Assembly (NCBI GenBank): GCA_016212965.1
Contig: JACRDA010000390.1
Location: 1-45,159, forward strand
Direction: 5' to 3'
Source: Myxococcales bacterium
GTDB lineage: Bacteria > Myxococcota_A > Polyangia > Polyangiales > Polyangiaceae
Length of the DNA stretch: 45,159 bases
Positions 1-10,551 of the stretch are shown in pieces (within the stretch, counting starts at the first letter, position 1; every line of letters starts with the position of its first letter). The notes beneath the pieces are model-generated. The model was not told the origin of the DNA, did not search any database, and was given only the letters and a program-made list of their open reading frames with translations. The translations under genes and the position numbers were made by a program.

Positions 1-57
1 GACGCCGCCACGGCCGTCGCCATGCTGGTCGAAGCGCTTGGCGCCTGTGCACCGTAG
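1..57 (+). CDS. C-terminal end of an upstream gene (partial)
   Basis: Frame 1 is open from the window edge to a TAG at 55-57 and encodes 18 residues, too few to identify the protein. It is treated as the tail of a real gene because the next gene's likely GTG start at 47 overlaps this stop, the same translational-coupling arrangement seen repeatedly elsewhere in the window. The product is unknown. Confidence 0.45.
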   Translation, partial: DAATAVAMLVEALGACAP

Positions 58-1810
58 CGCGCAGGCTCGGATTCTGTTCGCGAGCGCGCTCGCGACCGCC
101 TGCGCGCGCGGCGCGGCGCTCGGCCCGGGCGTGTGTCCGGAGCCGCCCGCCGCGAGCGCCCCGCCCCCCGCGTCGCCCGCGGTCGAGGCCGCACGCGCCG
201 CCGAGCGCGCGCTCGCGATCCGGCTCGTGGGCGTACCCGACCCCGAGCCCTTCGGGGTGGTGAAGGTCCGCGCGCGCGGCCCCGCCCCGGAGCTCGGGCG
301 CTTCACCGTCGCCGAGGCGGCCGGGGCGCGCGACTTCGAGGCGCGCGACGCCGCGGGTGCCCTGCCCGTCTCGCCCACCCCCGACGGCACCGCGCTCGTG
401 CTCGGGCGCGCTGCCGTCGGCGAGGTCGAGCTCGGCTACCGCGTGCCGGGGAGCTTCGACAACGAGCCGCTCGCCGTGCGCGTGGAGCCCGGCCGCCTGA
501 AGCTCACCGGAGAGCGCGTGCTCTTCCTGCCCGAGGCCTTCGACGCGCGCGGCGTCGACGTCGAGCTCGCGCTCGGCACCGAGCCCGCGTCCCCACCCGC
601 GCTCGTCGGCGCCTCGAGCTTCGGACTCGGTGCCGAGCGGCGCTTCCGCGCGCTCGGCTCGGAGCTGCGCCACGCCGCGTTCGTGCTCGGCGCGGGCGGC
701 CAGGCCGAGCTCGTGGCGCCCGAGGGACGCGACGCCGCGGCCTGGATCGGCATGACGAGCTTCGATCCGCGCCCGGTCGTCGCCGACGTCGCCGCGTTTC
801 GCTCCGCCGTGGGCGCGCTCTTCGGCGAGCCCGATCCCACGCCGACGACCTACCTCCTCGCCACCGAGCCGCTGCGCCGCGGCGAGGTGCAGGTGATCCC
901 GCGCACCGCCGGGGCGCTCGTCGCGGTCGGGCTCGGGCAGCCGTGGACCGGGGAGCTTCGCATCGCGCTCGCCACCGTGGTCGTGCAGCACTGGGTCGGC
1001 GGCCGGCTGTGGCTGGGCTCGCCGAGCCACGACCCCGCGAGCGAGGCCGAGGTCGCATGGTTCACGGGGGGTGTCGCGCGCGCGCTCGCGCGGGACCTCT
1101 TGTTCTCGTTCGGCCTGCTCACGCCGGACGAGTACCTGCGCGAGCTCGGCCGGCTCCTCGACGTCGCGCACGCCTCACCGCTGCGTGCGCTCGGCGCCGC
1201 CGAGCTCGCCCGGGCGTTCGCGGCCGACCGTGCGGGGCCCGCGCTCCGGCTCGCCATCGCGCGCGGCGCCCTGTATGCGAGCGACGTCCACGCCCGGCTG
1301 CGCCGAGCCGACCCGAAGTCGCAGGGCCTGCCGGCCCTCGTGCACGAGCTGCTCGGGCGCGCGCGCGCCGCCGGCGGACCGCTGCCGGTCGAGAGCTGGC
1401 TCGAGCTCGTGCGCGCGCGCACCGGGTCGGACGAGGCGCCGGCCTTCGCGCGCTTCGTCGCCCAGCCCGGCCCTCCGGTGCTCGAGCCCGGCACCCTCGG
1501 CCCCTGCTTTCGCGCCACGGCGGGCCGCTACCCGCTCTTCGCCCTCGGCCTCGACGCCACGGCGAGTCGCGCCGCGCGCAAGGTGGTGGGTCTTGACCCG
1601 AGCGGCCCCGCGGCGCGGGCCGGTGTGCGCGAGGGCGAGCCGCTCGAGCTCCTCGGCTTCCAGCCGGGCCGCACCGACGTCGAGGTCGAGCTCTTGCTCG
1701 GGCGCGGCGCCGCGCCCGTGACGGTGCGCTTCGCGCCGCTCGGCGGTCACGTGCGCGGGCAAGTCTGGTCGCGGGTGCCCGGCGTCCCGGACGAGCGCTG
1801 CTCCGAGTAG
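47..1810 (+). CDS. Predicted lipoprotein, M61 peptidase-like without zinc ligands, C-terminal PDZ
   Basis: The GTG at 47 is preferred over the TTG at 38 because it gives a compact signal peptide ending in a lipobox-like ATAC, so the mature protein would be a lipoprotein. The middle part (about residues 310-380) resembles the catalytic core of M61 glycyl-aminopeptidase-like proteins: a helix with VVQHWVGG, then AWFTGGVARAL, then an LLTPDEYL segment. The His-Glu-x-x-His zinc site expected there is missing: the QHW stretch keeps one His and no Glu. A PDZ-like domain follows near residues 515-575 (GPAARAGVREGEPL). Family members are usually about 550-620 residues, so this is full length. I infer a non-catalytic, envelope-anchored binding or scaffold protein. 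The M61 assignment rests on a weak pattern and could be wrong. Confidence 0.7.
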   Translation: MHRSAQARILFASALATACARGAALGPGVCPEPPAASAPPPASPAVEAARAAERALAIRLVGVPDPEPFGVVKVRARGPAPELGRFTVAEAAGARDFEARDAAGALPVSPTPDGTALVLGRAAVGEVELGYRVPGSFDNEPLAVRVEPGRLKLTGERVLFLPEAFDARGVDVELALGTEPASPPALVGASSFGLGAERRFRALGSELRHAAFVLGAGGQAELVAPEGRDAAAWIGMTSFDPRPVVADVAAFRSAVGALFGEPDPTPTTYLLATEPLRRGEVQVIPRTAGALVAVGLGQPWTGELRIALATVVVQHWVGGRLWLGSPSHDPASEAEVAWFTGGVARALARDLLFSFGLLTPDEYLRELGRLLDVAHASPLRALGAAELARAFAADRAGPALRLAIARGALYASDVHARLRRADPKSQGLPALVHELLGRARAAGGPLPVESWLELVRARTGSDEAPAFARFVAQPGPPVLEPGTLGPCFRATAGRYPLFALGLDATASRAARKVVGLDPSGPAARAGVREGEPLELLGFQPGRTDVEVELLLGRGAAPVTVRFAPLGGHVRGQVWSRVPGVPDERCSE

Positions 1811-1825
1811 CGGCCGGCCGGCCGC
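1810..1825. terminator. Palindrome between convergent genes
   Basis: The 30 bases between the two convergent stop codons contain a self-complementary GC block, GCGGCCGGCCGGCCGC, which could act as a bidirectional terminator stem. There is no T tract, and GC palindromes are expected by chance in DNA this GC-rich. Confidence 0.3.
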
Positions 1826-1839
1826 CGACGGCCGCGACG

Positions 1840-4800
1840 TCACGGCTCGATGTCGCTGCACAAGGGATCGCCCGGCGGGCAGCGCACGCGCCGCGTGCTC
1901 GCTGGATCGGGCCCGCAGCGCAGGTGCCAGCGTCGCTGCGCGCTCTGCTCGGTCACGGCGAAGGGCACGGGGAGCTCGGTGCTCGCGGCGCTCGGCTGGG
2001 GCGGCGGCTTGCGACCGGCGGGCGCCGGCTCGTCGAAGGAGCGCCCGGTGCGCGCCGCCATGGCGTCGACGCAGCCTCCCCCCGGCACGAGCCGCAACCG
2101 GTAGTCGACGCTGTCGAAGAACGCCGTCCCGTCCGCGAGGCGCACCTGGGACGGGTAGCCCGGCGGCAGCTCCACGAGCCAGCCGTCGTCACCCGGCGCG
2201 CACGGCGGCGGCGCCAGGCCGTCGAAGTCGCTGCGCCCGAGGTCGACGGGCACGCCGAGCGCGCCCGTCTGCGGATCGATGGGGTGCACGAACCAGCGCG
2301 GCGGCCGCTGCTCGCCGTTGGCGTCGTCGTCGGTGGAAAGCAAGAGCCCGATCTCGCTGCCGACCGCGCGGCGCACGAGCCGCACGACCGACGAGGCGTA
2401 GCGGCGTGCGGGCACGCGCGGCAGCCGTCCGAAGCGCCGCGCGACCCCGAGGTCGACGCGCCACACGTCGATCGACTCCTGCGTGTCCGCGAGGAAGTAC
2501 CAGGTCTCGCCCACGCGCACGGCGGACTCGTCGAGGGGCTTCACGAACTCCGACGCCCCGGCCGGATCGCGGATGGTGAGCACGGGGCGCCCCTCGGCCA
2601 CGGCGTACAGTCCGCAGTTGGCCGCGCGGCAGGCGCTGAGCAAGGCGGCGCGCCCGGAGGGATCGGGGTGCACGCCCCACTTCCAGTAGGCGCCGCGGCG
2701 CGCCACGCCGATGCCGTCCGAGGCGCTCAGCTCGTCGGCCCAGGGCGAGCGCGCCGTGGCGCTCTGGCGTACGCCGGCGTCCACCGCGAAGCGGTCCTCG
2801 AAGCGCACCTGCCACGAGCCGGCCCGCGTCCAGTCCGCGCTCTTCGGCCCCCACACGTAGATGTGCGACCCCACGCCCTCGTAGCTCGGGCTCGGACGAT
2901 CGACGCCGACGTCGTCGGCGCCGAGCTTCGGCGGCTCCTGCCCCATGAAGCGCGACCAGCCGGTGCGCGAGCGCTCGGGGTCGGTCGGCGCGTCGTAGCC
3001 GCCGCTCGTCGCAGGACCCACGAGCTCGCAGCGCCACGACAGCGCCTCGAGCGAGGCGGGCTTGCCGTACTGGGTGTCGGGAGCGGTCACCTCCGCGAGG
3101 TCCCGCTCCTTGGCGGGCTTGCCCCAGCCGAGCCGCAGCCAGCCGCGCAGAGCGCAGCCGAGCGGCGAGCAGCCGCGCGTCGCGGCGTCACCGGGGCCCT
3201 CGGGCAGCGCCGGAAGCTCGAGCTCCTCCCAGGTCGCGCCGCCATCGGTCGACTCCTCGGCGGTGCCGTTGTCGTTCACGGCGAGCGCGAAACGGCCCGT
3301 CACGAGCAGCTCCCCCTCGCGGTCGCGCAGCGTTCCGAGCGTGACCTTGCCGTCCAGCGTCACCGACACGCCGAGCGCGGGCCCCCCCGCCTCGACCCAG
3401 CCGGCGAGCACGCCGGGCGCGCGCTCCTCGAAGCCCTCGAGCCACATGCCGCGCTGGGCGAGCAGGCTCGCGCGCTTCGGCTTGTCCGGGAAGGCGAGCG
3501 CCGCGCTCGTCTGCGCGTCGCCCGCGATGACGTTGACCAGGCCGGGCGCGCCGAGGCGGGGCGGCACGAGCACCACCACGCGCCCGTCGGCGAGCGCCAC
3601 GACCCGCTCGACGCCGACGTCACCGCGCACGCTCACCTCGCGCACGCCGCCCTCCGGAGCGACGATGCAGTACGTGCGCACCGTGGCGCTCGCGTCCGCC
3701 CCGACGCACGGGCCACGCACGACGAGCCAGCCGTTGCCGCTCGGCGCCACGAAGCGCGGCTCGGCGAAGCGCAGGAGGGGTCGCACTCCGAGCGGCGGCG
3801 CGAAGGCGTAGATGCTCGTCGGACCGCTCGGCTCGGCGCACACGAAGCCGAAGCCCGGGCCGACGCGCACCGCGTGACACTCCGCCTCGGCCTCGGGCAG
3901 GACGCGCCGCGCCACGGCGAGCACCTCGACCGACGGCAGCGCCACGCGGTAGAGCGAGCCCTCGTGGAGCACGACGGCGCTCTCGTCGGTGTCCGGCCAC
4001 CCATCGAGCAGCGCGCGGCGCAGCGGGTGCTCGCCGAGCGGGTGACGGGCGCGGCCCGAGGCACCGGAGTCGGCCTCGGCGGGCGGCGCTTCGCTCGGCG
4101 GCTCGTCGGCGACGAACTGCAACCCGCCCCCAGCGTCGAGGCGATACCTGCCGCCGGCGACGTACACGACCGGGTCGCCGCCGAGCACACCGGCACCGAA
4201 GGCCCGCTCGCCGAGACGCATCGGCCACCAGCTCGCGCCGGCGTCGAAGCTCGCCATGGGGCCCGCGTAGTCGGTGTCGACGACGCCGCGCCAGCCGTCG
4301 GCGAAGGCCATGACGCCGTAGCCCGACGCGAGCGGGAGCCCGCCGAGCGGCATGAGGTCCCCGCTCTTCGGCTCGATGGCGACGAGCGCCCCGCCGCTCG
4401 CCTGGCTCCGCAGGTAGAGCCGGTCGAAGCCCGGCACCACCTCGTCGGTTGCGGCGGCGAGCGCGGCCAGGGGCTCGAGCGGTGCCACCCAGGTCGGGGC
4501 GCGCCAGAGCCGCGTGCCGTTGCCGTCGGACAGGTAGAAGAGATAGCCGCCCCCGAGCCGCTCGGGGAGCTCGAGCGCGCTCACGCTGCCCGGCGGGAAG
4601 CGATCCCCGGCGCGCGCCACGACCCCGTTCGGCCGCACGCGCACGCGCATGCCCGCGAGCAGGTAGCGCCGTTCGTCGCGATCGACCTGCCACGCCTCCT
4701 GCGCCGAGAAGTCGAGATCGGGGACGAGCTCGCTCGGCGTGCGCATCGCGACGAGCGGAGCGGTGGGTGCTGCCGCGACCGGAGCGGCGGGCCGCGCCTC

Positions 4801-4875
4801 CTCGGTCGCAGCGCACGCGCCGAGCGCGAGGGGCAGGCCGAGGGCGAGCGCGCCCGCGAGGCCCGCCCGACGCAT
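1840..4875 (-). CDS. Large lipoprotein with BNR/Asp-box repeats
   Basis: The product is about 1011 residues. The ATG at 4875 is preferred to the GTG at 4896 because it begins with MRRAG and leads straight into a signal peptide ending in the lipobox LGAC. The long beta-rich body contains at least two Asp-box/BNR motifs (SFDAGASWW and STDGGATWEEL), typical of beta-propeller proteins. It has scattered Cys pairs late in the chain. No catalytic motif was recognised. It is a cell-surface or periplasmic propeller-type lipoprotein of unknown role, convergent with the preceding gene. Confidence 0.75.
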   Translation of the reverse strand: MRRAGLAGALALGLPLALGACAATEEARPAAPVAAAPTAPLVAMRTPSELVPDLDFSAQEAWQVDRDERRYLLAGMRVRVRPNGVVARAGDRFPPGSVSALELPERLGGGYLFYLSDGNGTRLWRAPTWVAPLEPLAALAAATDEVVPGFDRLYLRSQASGGALVAIEPKSGDLMPLGGLPLASGYGVMAFADGWRGVVDTDYAGPMASFDAGASWWPMRLGERAFGAGVLGGDPVVYVAGGRYRLDAGGGLQFVADEPPSEAPPAEADSGASGRARHPLGEHPLRRALLDGWPDTDESAVVLHEGSLYRVALPSVEVLAVARRVLPEAEAECHAVRVGPGFGFVCAEPSGPTSIYAFAPPLGVRPLLRFAEPRFVAPSGNGWLVVRGPCVGADASATVRTYCIVAPEGGVREVSVRGDVGVERVVALADGRVVVLVPPRLGAPGLVNVIAGDAQTSAALAFPDKPKRASLLAQRGMWLEGFEERAPGVLAGWVEAGGPALGVSVTLDGKVTLGTLRDREGELLVTGRFALAVNDNGTAEESTDGGATWEELELPALPEGPGDAATRGCSPLGCALRGWLRLGWGKPAKERDLAEVTAPDTQYGKPASLEALSWRCELVGPATSGGYDAPTDPERSRTGWSRFMGQEPPKLGADDVGVDRPSPSYEGVGSHIYVWGPKSADWTRAGSWQVRFEDRFAVDAGVRQSATARSPWADELSASDGIGVARRGAYWKWGVHPDPSGRAALLSACRAANCGLYAVAEGRPVLTIRDPAGASEFVKPLDESAVRVGETWYFLADTQESIDVWRVDLGVARRFGRLPRVPARRYASSVVRLVRRAVGSEIGLLLSTDDDANGEQRPPRWFVHPIDPQTGALGVPVDLGRSDFDGLAPPPCAPGDDGWLVELPPGYPSQVRLADGTAFFDSVDYRLRLVPGGGCVDAMAARTGRSFDEPAPAGRKPPPQPSAASTELPVPFAVTEQSAQRRWHLRCGPDPASTRRVRCPPGDPLCSDIEP

Positions 4876-4963
4876 GCCTACGCAGACGACGTTCACGCGC
4901 TCGATCTAGCACGGCGCGCGCGGCGCGCGGCGCGCGACGTCGGCCGCCGGCACGCGCCCGCCG

Positions 4964-6271
4964 TCACTTCTTCTTGCTGCACCGCATGACGCACATGAGG
5001 TCGTCGCACGAGCACCCGCAGCCGCAGCCCTTCGTGACGGGTGGCGGCGGTGGCGGGGGAGGCTTGACCCCCGTGGTGGTGGGGGGCGGCACCTTGCCCG
5101 TCGTCGTCGGAGGCGGCGCCTTGGCGGTCGTGCTGCCGGACGCCGCGACGGTCGCGCTGCCGCTCCCTGCCGGGGCCTCGGCCGAGGTCGCCGTGCCCGA
5201 CGTCGTCTCGGTGGCCGGCGGCGTGGTGGTGGTCGTCGGGGGCGGCGGCGTCGCGGCCACGGTGGCGGTTGGCGGCGGCGGCTCGCCACCGCCACGCACG
5301 AGCATGAACACGAGCGCGGCGCCCATCACGGCGACGACGGCACCGAGCACCACGATGAGGGTCGTGTTGCTCTTGGCCGGGGGCGCCACGGTGGCAGTGG
5401 TCGGCGGGGGCGCCGCCGGTGCGCCGAGCGGGAACACGGCTCCACCGCCCAGCCCGAGCGGCGAGTCGATGGGCATCATGGCGGCCGACGCGGGCGCGGC
5501 CTTGGCGCCCGACGAGGCGAGCGCCTTGAGGTCGATGAGGCCGGAGTCCTCGTTGCCGCTCTTGCTCGGCCCCGCGCTCGCGGCGGGCGTGGCCGCGCCG
5601 CCGCCCTTGGCGGTGAGCATCGACAGCGAGAAGATGGCGCTGTTCTCCTCGCCACCGCCACCCGCGGGCTTGGCCGCCGCCGGCGCCTGAAAGCCGAAGC
5701 CGCCCCCGTCGCGACCGGTGAACACGTCCGCCTTGGGCGAGGCCTTCGGCACGACGGGCTGGGCTGCGGTCTTCGCCGTGGCGAACGCGCCCAGGCCGAC
5801 CGCCGTGGGAGCCGAGGGCGGCACCAGGTTCTGCCGGAAGAGCGGGCTGTCGGTCATCGCGACGGTCGCGCCGAGGTCCTCGCCGCCGCCCGCGGGCTCT
5901 GCGGCCGGCTGCGCGGCGTTGTGGAGCGCATCGACGACCTTGTCGACCTCGCGCAGCGGCTGCCAGTCCGCCATGCCCTCGGCCCCGACGAAGGTCTCGG
6001 CGTCGATGGCGCCCTCGTTGTACGCGGCGACGATCTGCTCGAGCGTCATCTGGCGCTGGTCGCCATCGCTGACGCTGACGGTGTAGGTCCCCGGTGCCCC
6101 GCCCTCGGGTGCCGCGGCGGCGGCGCCGGCCCCGGAGGTGGAGGTCTCACCCGAGCTCGAGACGACGATCACCGCACTGCACTTGCGGCACTTGACCTTG
6201 ACCGTCTTGCCCTGAACCTTGTCGTCCGAAACCGTGTACTTGGCGCCGCAGGAGTCGCAGGTGATCTTCAT
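4964..6271 (-). CDS. MJ0042 zinc-ribbon / GYF-like membrane protein with Cys-rich C-terminus
   Basis: This 435-residue protein starts with a zinc ribbon of MJ0042 type (C5, C8, then CRKC near residues 28-31). A GYF_2-like domain follows (about 62-112; motifs YTVSVSDG and GMADWQPL). Next come a long low-complexity Ala/Pro/Gly stretch, one transmembrane helix (about 300-325, TLIVVLGAVVAVMGAALVF), and a Pro/Thr-rich extracytoplasmic region. The last 20 residues are unusual: GCGCGCSCDD, then CVMRC and a KKK end, giving six Cys in about 14 residues. Zinc-ribbon/GYF proteins are common in myxobacteria and often sit in regulatory or motility settings. The function here is unknown. The Cys-rich tail would lie outside the membrane if the N-terminus is cytoplasmic. 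Confidence 0.85.
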   Translation of the reverse strand: MKITCDSCGAKYTVSDDKVQGKTVKVKCRKCSAVIVVSSSGETSTSGAGAAAAAPEGGAPGTYTVSVSDGDQRQMTLEQIVAAYNEGAIDAETFVGAEGMADWQPLREVDKVVDALHNAAQPAAEPAGGGEDLGATVAMTDSPLFRQNLVPPSAPTAVGLGAFATAKTAAQPVVPKASPKADVFTGRDGGGFGFQAPAAAKPAGGGGEENSAIFSLSMLTAKGGGAATPAASAGPSKSGNEDSGLIDLKALASSGAKAAPASAAMMPIDSPLGLGGGAVFPLGAPAAPPPTTATVAPPAKSNTTLIVVLGAVVAVMGAALVFMLVRGGGEPPPPTATVAATPPPPTTTTTPPATETTSGTATSAEAPAGSGSATVAASGSTTAKAPPPTTTGKVPPPTTTGVKPPPPPPPPVTKGCGCGCSCDDLMCVMRCSKKK

Positions 6272-6579
6272 CGCTACCGAGCTCGCTGTGTCGTCGCGAC
6301 CTGATTGAGTGGGGTGGGCCCCGCGCCCGCGCGCGTCGGGTCGTGGAGCGTGACAGTAGATACGGGATGGGAAGCGGAGAGCGAACGGGACCTTGGCGTG
6401 GCGCGCCGGTCACCGGGGACCGGCCCGCCGCCGCGCGGCGCGAAGAGCACTCGAGGCCCGCGGAACGTCGAGACGAGAGTGTAGATCGAGTTGCACGCCT
6501 GCGCCTCATCCATGACGTAAGAAGCGCCGCGAAGGTCTGACGACATCCCCCACAGAATCGCGTCCCAGGTGCCCCGCCG
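6272..6579. other. Intergenic region upstream of the zinc-ribbon gene
   Basis: About 300 bases lie between the start of the zinc-ribbon gene and the stop of the methyltransferase gene; both are on the minus strand. The region should carry the promoter of the zinc-ribbon gene. A 90-codon minus-strand frame (6274-6546) covers most of it, but it has no recognisable protein features and no good ribosome binding site, so it is not called. No convincing -35/-10 pair or hairpin was seen. Confidence 0.4.
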
Positions 6580-7104
6580 TCAAGGGGGGCCTCCGCGAGA
6601 GCCCCGCGGGTCGCGGCGCCGGGCCCACTCGCAGAGCACCATGCCGGCCGCCACCGACACCGGAAAGGAGTGGTTGATCCCGTACATCGGAATCGCGACG
6701 ACCCGCGCCGCGGCCCGTAGCAGCCCCGCCGGCACACCCTCGTCCTCGCTGCCGAAGAGGAGCACGACGTCGTCGGGGTAGTCGACCTGCCAGAGCGTGG
6801 TCGTCGCGTGGTCCCGCTCCACGGCGAAGACGGGGCGCCCCGCGACCGCGTCGAGGAACGCGGCCTCGTCGCGGCACTCCACGAGGTTCTCGTAGCGGTG
6901 CATCCCCATGCTGGCGCGCTCGTAGTGCGGCTCGGTGCCGATGAGGAAGATGTCGCGCACCAGGAACGAGTGCGCCACCCGGATGATCGCGCCCACGTTG
7001 AAGGGGTTCTTGGCGCGCACCACCGCGACGCCGAGACGCGCCCGCAGCGGTGCGAGCAGGGCGCGCGCTTGCTCGAGCTCGAGCTCGAACGGCGCTATCC
7101 GCAA
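6580..7104 (-). CDS. SpoU/TrmH-family (SPOUT) RNA 2'-O-methyltransferase
   Basis: The product is 174 residues from a TTG start; the true start may differ because no ATG is near. The three SpoU motifs are visible: motif 1 with [13 protein letters not shown], motif 2 with [11 protein letters not shown], and motif 3 with [17 protein letters not shown]. These form the trefoil-knot S-adenosylmethionine site of SPOUT enzymes, which methylate ribose 2'-OH in tRNA or rRNA. Motif 3 has SFPVS where SLNVS is usual, a mild divergence, so the exact target is not predictable. It lacks the extra N-terminal substrate-binding domain of longer family members, as in TrmL-like short forms. It is probably a housekeeping enzyme. 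Confidence 0.85.
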   Translation of the reverse strand: MRIAPFELELEQARALLAPLRARLGVAVVRAKNPFNVGAIIRVAHSFLVRDIFLIGTEPHYERASMGMHRYENLVECRDEAAFLDAVAGRPVFAVERDHATTTLWQVDYPDDVVLLFGSEDEGVPAGLLRAAARVVAIPMYGINHSFPVSVAAGMVLCEWARRRDPRGSRGGPP

Positions 7105-7156
7105 AGGGCCCGCCTCGCGCCGCGCCGCCGACCGCTCCCTTCGTACGCCACCCGGG

Positions 7157-7984
7157 TCAATCCATCCGCCCGTGCTCGGAGAACAGGGGGTAGACCGGGC
7201 CCTCGGCGACCGTCACGATCTCCGTCGTGCCGCCCTCGTGGATGAGCGTGAGCGCGTGGCCCCGCGGCGACACGCCGCGGATCAGGCTCTTGACCTCTTC
7301 CGTGCGCAGCTCGGCGAGCACCTGATCGTTGACCGCCTGGATCTTGTCGCCGTTGCGCAGGCCGGCGCGCGCGGCGGGGCCGTACGCGAAGAAGCTCGTC
7401 ACGTAGCAGGTGCGGTCCTGGAACTTGAAGTCGAAGCCGAGCCCGTAGAGGGCGCGCGCCGGCTCGACCGCGACGACCACGCGGGCACCGCGCCCGAGAT
7501 CGACGGTCGCGCTTCCGCCCGCGACGGCGTCGCTCGGCTGCAGCACGAGGTCGCCCTCGCCGATGCGCGTGCTCGTGATGCCGTCGTAGTCGACGAGCTC
7601 GACCTTCGCCGCGTCGCCCGGACCGATGCGGAAGTTGCCGCGCGGCGCTTCTTCCCACGCCGGCTGCAGCGTGTCGTCGTCCGTCGTCGTGCGCAGCACC
7701 TCCTTGCCGTTCACGCTGAGGATCGCGACCGGGTCGGGCATGCCGTTGTCGTCGTCCCAGCCGAGGCCCCCGGTGGTGCGCGGCGGGATCACCGCCGTCT
7801 TGAAGCGCAACCAGTACACCTCCGCGGGCGGCCCGGGCTCCAGCTTGGCGCCGGACGGCGGGGGGACGAGGCGCGTCGTGCGCGCCGTCCCGGGCGCGAT
7901 GCAGGCGCTCGCGGCGAGGCCGCAGAACAGTGCCACGCCCACGGTGAGCCGAGCGCGCGGGCCGCGACCCCGGCGCATTCCCAT
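7157..7984 (-). CDS. Predicted lipoprotein with C2-like and PDZ domains
   Basis: The product is about 275 residues. In-frame ATGs at 8005, 7984 and 7978 are all possible, and none has a strong ribosome binding site. A signal peptide ends in a lipobox-like ASAC. The first half looks C2-like: [11 protein letters not shown], then TLQPAWEE, then VELVDYDG, the order expected for a Ca-binding-type beta sandwich. The C-terminal part is a PDZ domain ([15 protein letters not shown]). A disulfide is possible around DRTCYV. It is divergent from asnS. The role is unknown; periplasmic binding or scaffolding is plausible from the domains. Confidence 0.8.
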   Translation of the reverse strand: MGMRRGRGPRARLTVGVALFCGLAASACIAPGTARTTRLVPPPSGAKLEPGPPAEVYWLRFKTAVIPPRTTGGLGWDDDNGMPDPVAILSVNGKEVLRTTTDDDTLQPAWEEAPRGNFRIGPGDAAKVELVDYDGITSTRIGEGDLVLQPSDAVAGGSATVDLGRGARVVVAVEPARALYGLGFDFKFQDRTCYVTSFFAYGPAARAGLRNGDKIQAVNDQVLAELRTEEVKSLIRGVSPRGHALTLIHEGGTTEIVTVAEGPVYPLFSEHGRMD

Positions 7985-8119
7985 GCCACTGCTACGAGCA
8001 CGCATCGGCTGGAAGCTACCAGATTTCGCCCGCCGCCCGACAGGTCCGTGGAGCGCGCGGCGCGGCCCGCCGTCGAGCGGCCCGCGCCGGCGGCGCGCCG
8101 TGCTAACAGCCACGACGTC

Positions 8120-9520
<1,401 letters not shown>

Positions 9521-9714
9521 GCGGTGTCCCGCGCCGCGTGCTAAGCTCCGTTCGTACGCGCGCACTCGCCCATCCGGGACCGCGCCAGCTCCGCCACCGC
9601 TCGCGCGGCTGCGGAGAAGGTGCTCGCCCTCCAAGCTCTCGGGCCGTCGCCACGTCCAAAGAGCAGAGGCGCAAGGGCCCGGCGTGGTCGGGCGCCGCTC
9701 GGAGGAACCGCACC

Positions 9715-10551
9715 ATGGCTCGACTGGTCGCAATCATCGCCAACCGGCCCGACCTCTGCAGCCGCGTGGCCGCCCACGAGGCGCCGGTCTTCCGTGCTCG
9801 CAACCGCGGCGAGGAGCCGTGGGGGTGGGGCGTCGGCTTCTACCAGGCCGGCGAGATCCTGCTCAAGCGCCGCCCCATCGACGAGCGACCGGAGCTCGGT
9901 CTGGCCGAGGTCATCGGTGACCTCCGCACCGACGTGCTCATCGCCCACATCCGGCGCGCCACAGTCGGCGCGCTCGCCACGGCGAACACGCACCCCTTCC
10001 GCTACAACCAGTTCCTGTTCGCGCACACGGGCACCGTGGACGGCTTCGGCAAGCTCCGCGATCCGTTGTTCGAGTCGCTGCCGCAGTTCCTCCAGCGCAA
10101 CGTGCGCGGCGAGACCGACAGCGAGCTCGTCTTCCACCTGTTCCTGTCGTTTCTGCACGACGCCGGCAAGCTCGACCACCCCACGCCGTCGCCCACGGAC
10201 TGCGTGCCCGCGCTACGCTCGGCGATCGGGCTGCTCGACCGCATGAGCCGCGACGAGGGCCTGCGCACGAGCTCGCTCAACCTGGTGCTCGGGACGCCCG
10301 AGTTCCTGGTCGCCATGCACCGCGGCGCGCCCATGGCGTACCGCGTGTTCCGCGGGCGCGAGGACTTCGAGCCGATGTTCGAGGATCGCGGCCCGGGCAA
10401 GCTGCGCATGCCGGATCTCGAGCCCTGCCGGCTCGCGATCGTGGCCTCGGACTTCGACGGCGACGACGTCCCCGACGGCTGGACCGCCGCACCCGAGCGT
10501 GCGATCGTGACCCTCACGCGCACGGATGAGCCGGCTGTCCTTCTGCCCTGA
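9715..10551 (+). CDS. Class II glutamine amidotransferase-like protein lacking the N-terminal Cys
   Basis: The product is 278 residues from the ATG at 9715, backed by a strong GGAGGA 9-10 bases upstream. The fold assignment comes from the order GWGVGFYQAGE, then LIAHIRRATVG, then NTHPFRYNQFLFAHTGTVDG, which is the YafJ/EgtC-type GATase_6 arrangement, where these segments form the glutamine pocket. In working enzymes residue 2 is the catalytic Cys, exposed after Met removal. Here the protein begins MARLVAI, with Ala at position 2, and the nearest Cys is residue 15. The rest of the domain looks intact, so it may have lost glutaminase activity or use another nucleophile. Its end overlaps the next gene by 26 bases. 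Confidence 0.85.
   Translation: MARLVAIIANRPDLCSRVAAHEAPVFRARNRGEEPWGWGVGFYQAGEILLKRRPIDERPELGLAEVIGDLRTDVLIAHIRRATVGALATANTHPFRYNQFLFAHTGTVDGFGKLRDPLFESLPQFLQRNVRGETDSELVFHLFLSFLHDAGKLDHPTPSPTDCVPALRSAIGLLDRMSRDEGLRTSSLNLVLGTPEFLVAMHRGAPMAYRVFRGREDFEPMFEDRGPGKLRMPDLEPCRLAIVASDFDGDDVPDGWTAAPERAIVTLTRTDEPAVLLP

Noticed and set aside
1924..4989. 1021-codon open frame on the plus strand
   Set aside because: It is the mirror of the BNR lipoprotein gene; low-complexity Arg/Ala/His composition and no start signal.
6274..6546. 90-codon minus-strand gene upstream of the zinc-ribbon gene
   Set aside because: No conserved features, weak start context, and it occupies the expected promoter region.
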